Assembly: GCA_001600415.1 (NCBI GenBank)
Contig: BCJX01000001.1
Location: forward strand, 1,564,957 to 1,628,956
From: Pascua guehoae
Lineage: Eukaryota > Basidiomycota > Tremellomycetes > Trichosporonales > Trichosporonaceae
Direction: 5' to 3'
DNA length: 64,000 bases
The translations under genes and the position numbers were made by a program. Every line of letters starts with the position of its first letter. Within the stretch, counting starts at the first letter, position 1. Shown here one piece after another: positions 58,240 through 64,000 of the stretch. The notes beneath the pieces are model-generated. The model was not told the DNA's origin. It saw only the letters and a list, made by a program, of their open reading frames with translations, and searched no databases.

Positions 58240-59835
58240 TGGGGGGGGTGTGGGTGGCGGTTTGTGGGGTGGGGTTGGGTAGGCTGGTTGGGTGGTTGGG
58301 CTGGGTGGTTACGGGTTGGGTGGTTGGGTAGGTAGGTGGGNNNNNNNNNNNNNNNGGGTGGTCTCGGGGTGATGGGTGGTTGGGAGGTGGTGGGTGGTTG
58401 GGAGGTGGTGGATGGAGGAATGGAAGATGGGCCGATTCGGGCGGTTAAGTAGGCAACTGCGGAGGGGTGGGTGGGGGGAGCAATGTGAGAGGAGCAATGT
58501 GCGGGGAGGGGACAAGTGCCGAGACGCTGGTTGCGAGGTGCGAACAGCTTCTCGCCGTGATGGTCTGCGTGTGTGTCTTGGCGAGTGTGTGTAGAGTGTG
58601 TGTGTAGCGTGTGATAGAGCTGGCTGTGTGATCTAGCCGCGACGCGCTCTTTTGTTCCCCCGTGTGCGCTGTGGTGTGCGCTGTGATGTGTGCTGTGATA
58701 AAGACAGCGTGGTCGTGTGTGAATGTGATAAGTGGGGAAGTCAGAGGTCACCAAGAACAGCCAAGAGTGGTTTAGTAGGAAAAAAAAATGGGGGGCGGGC
58801 ACACAAACGCGTCGCCCCCATGAGTACATTGGATATGGGATATGGGTAACGCCCCTCGCCCACGGGCCGCCGCGCGCCGTCGCGCCGCCGCTCGACATGT
58901 CTTTCCCTGTGCATGCCATTTACCCGACCGTCCGACGTGTCGCTTCCCCCACTAGGCCGCGTCGAGGGCGGTCGCACTGGGGGGTGTGCATGATCCGTGC
59001 ACGCAAAAGACGATCTGTGCACTGATGGCTGGCAGGTGGCGAGCCGCGGGGCGGGGCGAGCCACTTGGCCACTTGTCGATCTTGGCCCCACACCCGAACC
59101 CATAGCAGTGGTGTGCTCGCTCATGGCTCATGAGATGACTTGTACCGCGACATTAATGCGCCGTCGTCGACGTGCTTGAGCATCAAGTCCATAGTAACAG
59201 TTGGCCAAGCTGCTTGGCTTCACAGTGCAAGGTGCGAGCAGAACAATAACAGAATCAAGGGGCAATGTGGCACTGCAGGCAGGGAGGCGTTTACTCCGTC
59301 CCGCCACTTGTCATTTGAGCCACTCGTCGCCCCACGCGTGGCTACTCTGTTCCACCTCTGTTCGTCACTCTCACTCCCATCCGTCACGTCACGAGTACAG
59401 CCGCCCCCGACTCCCCAAAGCCTCACCCTCTACAATGGCCCTCGGCGTTCTCAATACCTGAGTACCCTCCTGATCTCAGCAATCTGCGGTCTTGGCGGCT
59501 ATTTCCTACCTGTCCATAGTCTTCTCAGTGATTAAGCATTGCAGAAATCTGGCAGGGGTCAGGCTTGTAGGTGGTCTTGTGGTCTTGCCGATCATGGCAT
59601 ACCCAGGGAACACGTCGAACAGGGCCAAAGTGCGCGCTCGTCTGGCAAAGGAGCATGACCCAGGCCTGCGCGCCTGCGTCTGATGACTCAGGACTTGTCA
59701 CCCTTGCGCCCACATTAAACATTCACATCCACCCTTGGACTGGACTGCGCAGCAGCATTCATTTATGTGCTGTATGTAAACCCTATGAACCCCGGACGTG
59801 ACCCGCTACAAGTGCTGAACATATACACGCTCCCC
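58240..59835. other. Intergenic: GH128 promoter with GT-rich repeats and a gap
   Basis: About 1.6 kb. The 200 bp upstream of the GH128 start are GGTTGGGTGG-type low-complexity repeats broken by 15 N at 58341-58355. The remainder, up to the LURP-like stop, shows no gene. Confidence 0.5.
58255..58430. repeat. GGTTGGGTGG-type simple repeat with N gap
   Basis: Repeated GGTTGGG/GGTGG words on the plus strand with 15 unknown bases at 58341-58355; a G-tract array directly upstream of the GH128 gene. Confidence 0.75.
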
Positions 59836-60940
59836 CTAGTCGTTGCTCTCGTTCTTGGCCTCGTCAAAGCAGATACAGATGGCGGCGATGAGCGCGAGGT
59901 CAACCCCGGCGGCGACAGTGACGTAGTACTGCGGTGTAAGCCTGTCCTTGTCATCTGGGCAAGGGGGGGGTGGGATTGGACCCGCGTCGGGAAGAACCGC
60001 GGGCGCGAGGCGCGAGGTTGCTTTTCCCAGTCTGTGCGCGCGTCCGTGTCCTTTGTTTTTTTCGCACCCTCACCCGGCCGCCCTCGCCCTCGGGGCCAAC
60101 TCACCGTCTGCTGCTCGCCAAACACCTGGCGCATATTCATGTACTGGCGGGATATTGTCGCGACGGGCGTCTTGTCGTTCATCATAATGTTGGCGCCCAT
60201 GCCAAACATGTCGCCCTTGAGGCTCAGCTCGGTCTGCTTGCCCGTCGTCACCGACGTGAAGACGGCCGACATCTTGGTGCCGACTGGGAGTGTCAGTGTG
60301 TTTCCAGTGCGAGACGGCTGTACGGCTGTGCACGCCTGCACAGCTGTGGTCATTGTCGCTGGCCGCTGGGAGGCTGGGCGGCTGGGCGGCTGGGCGGACC
60401 AGACGGCTCGGGCAGCGGACCGCCAAGCCGCCGGCGCTGCACCACCACGGTCTTGTTCGGTCACGCATACCCGGCCCACAGCGCACAGACCACTCACACG
60501 AAAGGTGCTTCTTGACACGGAAGATCTCCTTGCCATTCGGGTCCTCGGCGAAGAACGTCTTGTGGATCGCAATGAGCTTGTTCTTGAGCAAAAACAGCTG
60601 TCCTCCATTGGCATCGGTAATACCTGTCCCGTCAGCCCCCACCTCCTACTCGTGCACAACGGTCCAACCCACGCTTGGTATCGCGGAACGACAACATCTT
60701 GCCCGAGCACTTGACGACCGTCACGCCGTTTGTGTCCTTGATGCTAAAGTCGTCCTGGCGGCGAGTCAGCAGTCCGTCCTCTGCCCCGCTACCGGCCAGC
60801 AGACTCACACCAGTGAACGAAAAGACCTTTTCCTTGAGGACGAGCGTCGTCGGCTGCTGCATAATGTAGTTTGACAGCACGCCCACGGGCGGGTTGACCG
60901 GATGCAGCGCCTGCGGCGCAGAGTTGAAGAAGATGCCCAT
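59836..60940 (-). CDS. LURP-one-related (tubby-like fold) protein
   Basis: Five exons: 60940-60809, 60754-60673, 60623-60498, 60283-60105 and 59928-59836; 203 residues. The LURP-one/tubby-like beta-barrel is readable across exons: PPVGVLSNYIM, TTLVLKEKVFSFTGDDFSIKD, VKCSGKMLSFRD, DANGGQLFLLKNK, FRVKKHLSFGTK, LKGDMFGMGANIMMND, ATISRQYMNMRQV, and the C-terminal helix YVTVAAGVDLALIAAICIC followed by an acidic tail. The family is related to phospholipid scramblases and tubby proteins; its fungal members are uncharacterised cytosolic or membrane-associated proteins. No signal peptide at the N-terminus (MGIFFNSAP). Alternative donors two bases apart were settled by the need to keep FTG-DDF and LSF-GTK in frame. 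Confidence 0.88.
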
Positions 60941-63045
60941 GCTAAGTTTGGTGGTGTGAGAGTGGTAGCGAGTGGAGAGAGTTGGGAATGTGAGTGGCGA
61001 CTGGATTGCCCGGTCGAACTGTTGTGGCCAGCGCTTCTTATCTAGTGCGTGTTAGCGTTTGCGATGCATCAACGTGGAGGAATGGTCGGATCGCTAGATT
61101 GCCAGAGTTGCACCGCAAACGCGCCAAACGGTGCACAAACGCGCGCGCCAAGGCTGCCTCATCCTCGACGCGCTTGGCCCCTGCCAGCGCCGCCGTGTTG
61201 TAATGACGCTTGGCCTGCAGTGGCTTGGGGTGGAGGTTTAAAACCATTATTGCAGTGCAGCCGTGTCAGGAACCAGGCACGCGGAATTCCCATTCCATTC
61301 CAACAGCCCGCCCACCCACACAACCCACGGTTTCAAAAACGAATGAATGGATCGACGTGAATGTCCAAGACGCTCAAATGGGGTCGATCACCCGCAAATG
61401 CTGTGTTGTAGCAGTGCATACCGGCGCATACCAATCAATGATAGCACAGAAGCAAGGCTCAAGACTCTCCGATTTAGCAACGCCCATCACGATCCAGCTT
61501 CATGCGGTGCAGCCACGCACAGGACATACCCCCGATACCCGACCGAACCGACTACACCCTGACGGATGCAAACTTGACGGATGCAAATAGCTCACACGAC
61601 CCCAATCGAGTTCAAAGGGGGCAAGAGTGTTGGAGGCAGTGCACGATTGCGAAATCTCGTCGATCGATTGGGGATCGGCATGAGTTACCAGACTTTGACG
61701 AGGGACAGGACAGCAGCTCCAGCCTGGCCGGCATGGCTGGCGAGGTGTGCACATGGTAAGTGGGATGGATGGGTGGCAATGCCGCAACAAACCACGGCGA
61801 CTTGTCCTGTAAGTTTGCCAGGTAACTAACTCTACAGCGATCGCAGGCATGGTCTTCGGCTCGTCGGCTCGCGGCTAACGGCATTCCGCCCCACACCGTT
61901 CCTCGCCTTTCGGGGGTCTTGAGGGCCAAGATGCCGTGCCGGTGGACAATCAGTTGAGAGTGGGCGGCCAAGTGAGGCCCGGCTGAACGGGTAAACTGCT
62001 AATCAAGGTTAAATGTTTGCCGCGCTGTGGAAGAGATTACCAGCGCCACCAAGCATGGCCGCCACTTTCAGGAGTGGGGTTGGTGGTGGCGGTCTTACTT
62101 TGTCATGGGTACGAGGTCATACTTCTTAGTCTTTCTGTGCTTTTTCCACAGGCAACGCTCGCCTCCAGGACGGCAAGATATATTGTCACCTCCTAGCTCT
62201 GTAGGTCGCTCCCACCGCCTGTCGCTGTCATTTTGCACACAGCCGGTCGCGTTTCAGAGACACTAGTCACTAAGCGGCCAAACTAAAAAAAAGACCCACT
62301 ATTTGCCCGCTGCTAGAGCAATGTTACAATGTCTACTCGTAACGCGCGTTCTCTGTGTCCCATGTCCCCTGCTGGCCTGTGGCCTCTGTATATCTCTCCC
62401 CTTGTATCCTTGGGAGACATAGTTATTGTGCCCCCTCCTCTTTCTTTCAAGGGCCATGTGGTCTCTGTTGTAGGGTTGTAGGGACTCGAGCCTCGGCGGA
62501 CGCGCGAGCCGCCGCGCGACGCTATTTCAGCCCGCGTGCGATACGCTCGATTCATGCATCGCTCTATCACTCATTACAACAGTCTCCACATGTCGACCAC
62601 TATCTCGAGCATCTTCGCGTTATATAATAAATGTTGTGGAGCGAACCACCTGAGGTTGCCCTCTCGACGGTTTTAGGATACCTTTCAGATCTGTGGATAG
62701 CCCAGCTTCATGGTGTTGCTATTCACAGTCGCTATCCTTGCTGAAATGGTTTCTATGATGCCATTAATGATCTTTCGGGCACGGTACCGCTGATTCATCT
62801 CAATATTGACACGCTTTATTTAAATTTCTCTCGTTGATCACTGATTTCTCCCGCCTAATTTTTTTCTTTTTCGGGGGTTTATGTATACTCCAAGCTGTCT
62901 GAATCCTTGCTTTTCGTTTATTTTTCATGGTTTTCCACGCCCCGATACCGTGCCGCCCTTGGCTCGTCTGTGCTGGTCAGTCCAGTCTGGCGAAGATGGA
63001 AATTACAGAAATCCAGTAGAGCTCACTTTGCGTCAAACGCCTTGC
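60941..63045. other. Long intergenic region, partly AT-richer, no supported gene
   Basis: About 2.1 kb between the LURP-like start and the stop of the secreted SH3b gene. The first few hundred bases are the LURP-like promoter. The stretch 62640-62935 is AT-richer with T runs and may include the 3' untranslated region of the next gene. No RNA gene could be confirmed. Confidence 0.5.
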
Positions 63046-63528
63046 TTAGCAGCGACGCATGCGCGGGATCCAATTGTGGCCCGTTTCGACGAGCGAGTCG
63101 CTAACATAGCAGCCGCGGTTGGTCATGTCCCAGATGGGGAGTCCGTTGACTTCCTGGCCGATCCTCTGGCAGAAAATGGGGACACGTGTGCCCGCGCCAT
63201 AGTAGTGCTTGACGGGCGCATTCTTGGTGGGGCGCAGGCGGCAGTTGACGCCACCCGTTTTGGCAACGCCAACGAAGTACTTGCCAAGCCAGTAGCCGCG
63301 TTTGGTGAGCGCGCCCTCGTCAAAGGCGTCGTCGTCGTTGCCTTCGGCATCGGCGGCGTCAGCACCCTCGGTGTCGTTGCGGGCTTCCATCAGAGCCGCA
63401 TCACGCGCTGCGATATCCGCATGGGCAAGGTCGCGCTCGACGTCAACTTCGTAGGCGTTGCCATCGGCTTTGGGTGCCGGGGCAGCCACGGCGATGGTGG
63501 CAAGGATGGCAAGGAGGGCAAACTTCAT
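63046..63528 (-). CDS. Secreted preproprotein with Kex2 site and SH3b-like cysteine domain
   Basis: Single coding exon, 160 residues, ATG at 63528. Signal peptide MKFALLAILATIAVAAPAP. An acidic propeptide (about 20-75) ends in TKR, a Kex2-type dibasic site at 76-77. The mature part (about 78-160) starts GYWLGKYFVGVAKTGG and carries VNCRLRPTKNAP, VPIFCQRIGQEVNGLPIWDMTNRGCYVSDSLVETG and a terminal Cys. The N-C-R-x-x-P, C-Q, x-W-D and G-C-Y-V pattern is that of bacterial-type SH3 (SH3b) domains found in secreted fungal proteins, here with four cysteines that could form two disulfides. The start at MKF was preferred because a probable leader intron (GTCAGT...CTGACCTCCCCAG) ends four bases before it. 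SH3b domains often bind cell-wall peptides; the target here is unknown. Confidence 0.8.
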   Translation of the reverse strand: MKFALLAILATIAVAAPAPKADGNAYEVDVERDLAHADIAARDAALMEARNDTEGADAADAEGNDDDAFDEGALTKRGYWLGKYFVGVAKTGGVNCRLRPTKNAPVKHYYGAGTRVPIFCQRIGQEVNGLPIWDMTNRGCYVSDSLVETGHNWIPRMRRC

Positions 63529-63672
63529 GATGGCTGGGGAGGTCAGTGAGGCGACCATTGTCGGCATGGTATACTGACTTGGTCGGCAGTAATTATTTGT
63601 GGGATAAGAAGTGGAGTGGGGCTGGATATTCGAGGGGATAACTTGATGCTCAAAACTGACGCCAGGCGGCTG

Positions 63673-63681
63673 CCTTTTATA
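63673..63681 (-). promoter_or_regulatory. TATA box of the secreted SH3b gene
   Basis: Minus-strand TATAAAAGG, 145 bp upstream of the ATG. The extra distance is accounted for by the probable leader intron. Confidence 0.7.
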
Positions 63682-64000
63682 CCATAAATTGGGCGCTTGA
63701 TAACTCACCACAGGTTTCTCGCGGCCAACCTTCTCTCCTCCTGTCGCTCTTCCTCCCGGGCTTGTCAACTTGCTCCTGCCTTCCAGACCCATTTTGATAC
63801 CAGCTGGGAGTCACGGGTTCACGAGAGCGGGTGCCTCCAACAGACCAAACACCGCGTCGTGTGACCTGGCAGAGTTGGCCGACAGCCTGGAATTTCTCGA
63901 GAAACCTGTGCAATAACTGAACACTGAATCAACTGTGCCACCAAGGTGATGACCTCGTGATCACTATCGCTGTCTCTGGTGACACTTGAAGGTTGTGAAG
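63682..64000. other. Right-edge flank, upstream of the SH3b gene
   Basis: About 320 bp of promoter-side sequence; no gene seen. Confidence 0.5.

Noticed and set aside
62730..62800. Possible C/D-box snoRNA (ATGATG ... CTGA)
   Set aside because: Boxes are imperfect, no terminal stem is seen, and no guide complementarity could be tested.

Overview
The window is nuclear DNA of a fungus, most likely a basidiomycetous yeast of the tremellomycete/Trichosporonales kind. The reasons are a GC-rich genome with strongly C/G-ending codons, many very short introns (most 33-90 nt) with GTRNGY donors and CTAAC/CTGAC branch sites, and a gene set of ordinary eukaryotic housekeeping proteins. This placement is an inference from gene content and intron style. 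No database search was possible. Exon coordinates were derived by hand, and each multi-exon model was checked to keep reading frame.

Left part (1-15.4 kb): the 3' end of an LCL3-like nuclease gene; a SWIRM/ZZ/SANT chromatin-remodelling subunit (RSC8/SWI3); a SAP30-like Sin3-complex subunit; the rRNA-processing nuclease FCF1 (nine exons, including a bare ATG exon and an 18-nt microexon); the replication helicase/nuclease DNA2 (eight exons, one 33-nt intron); and an NBR1-type selective-autophagy receptor whose last residues form an Atg8-interacting motif.

Middle-left (15.4-33.7 kb): a tandem pair of small secreted ricin-B-type lectin genes with identical intron positions and TATA boxes, a gene-poor stretch with a poly-C run, a PSP1-domain protein, the TRAPP subunit TRS33, and the N-recognin E3 ligase UBR1.

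Middle-right (34-46.7 kb): DNA polymerase eta (RAD30, 14 exons, UBZ finger, PIP-like motifs), a sequencing gap in a poly-C tract, two intron-containing tRNA-Lys(CTT) genes inside a segmental duplication, a small membrane protein with an apparent frame break, a long hairpin, an unrecognised 365-residue protein with a His-Thr repeat, and then a patchwork of tRNA and gene fragments around a tRNA-Asn(GTT). A GNAT acetyltransferase follows.

Right part (46.7-64 kb): a 1681-residue disordered protein in one exon, a HUA1-like zinc-finger/PPxY protein, a GPI-type GH128 beta-glucanase, a LURP-one/tubby-like protein, and a secreted preproprotein with an SH3b-like four-cysteine domain.

The genes do not form a pathway cluster. 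Several belong to genome maintenance (DNA2, RAD30, SAP30, RSC8) and protein turnover or trafficking (UBR1, NBR1, HUA1, TRS33), which is normal for a eukaryotic chromosome arm. The accessory-looking parts are the lectin pair, the 37-46 kb tRNA/fragment patch and the secreted SH3b protein. I found no mobile-element coding capacity, CRISPR array or virus-like genes.
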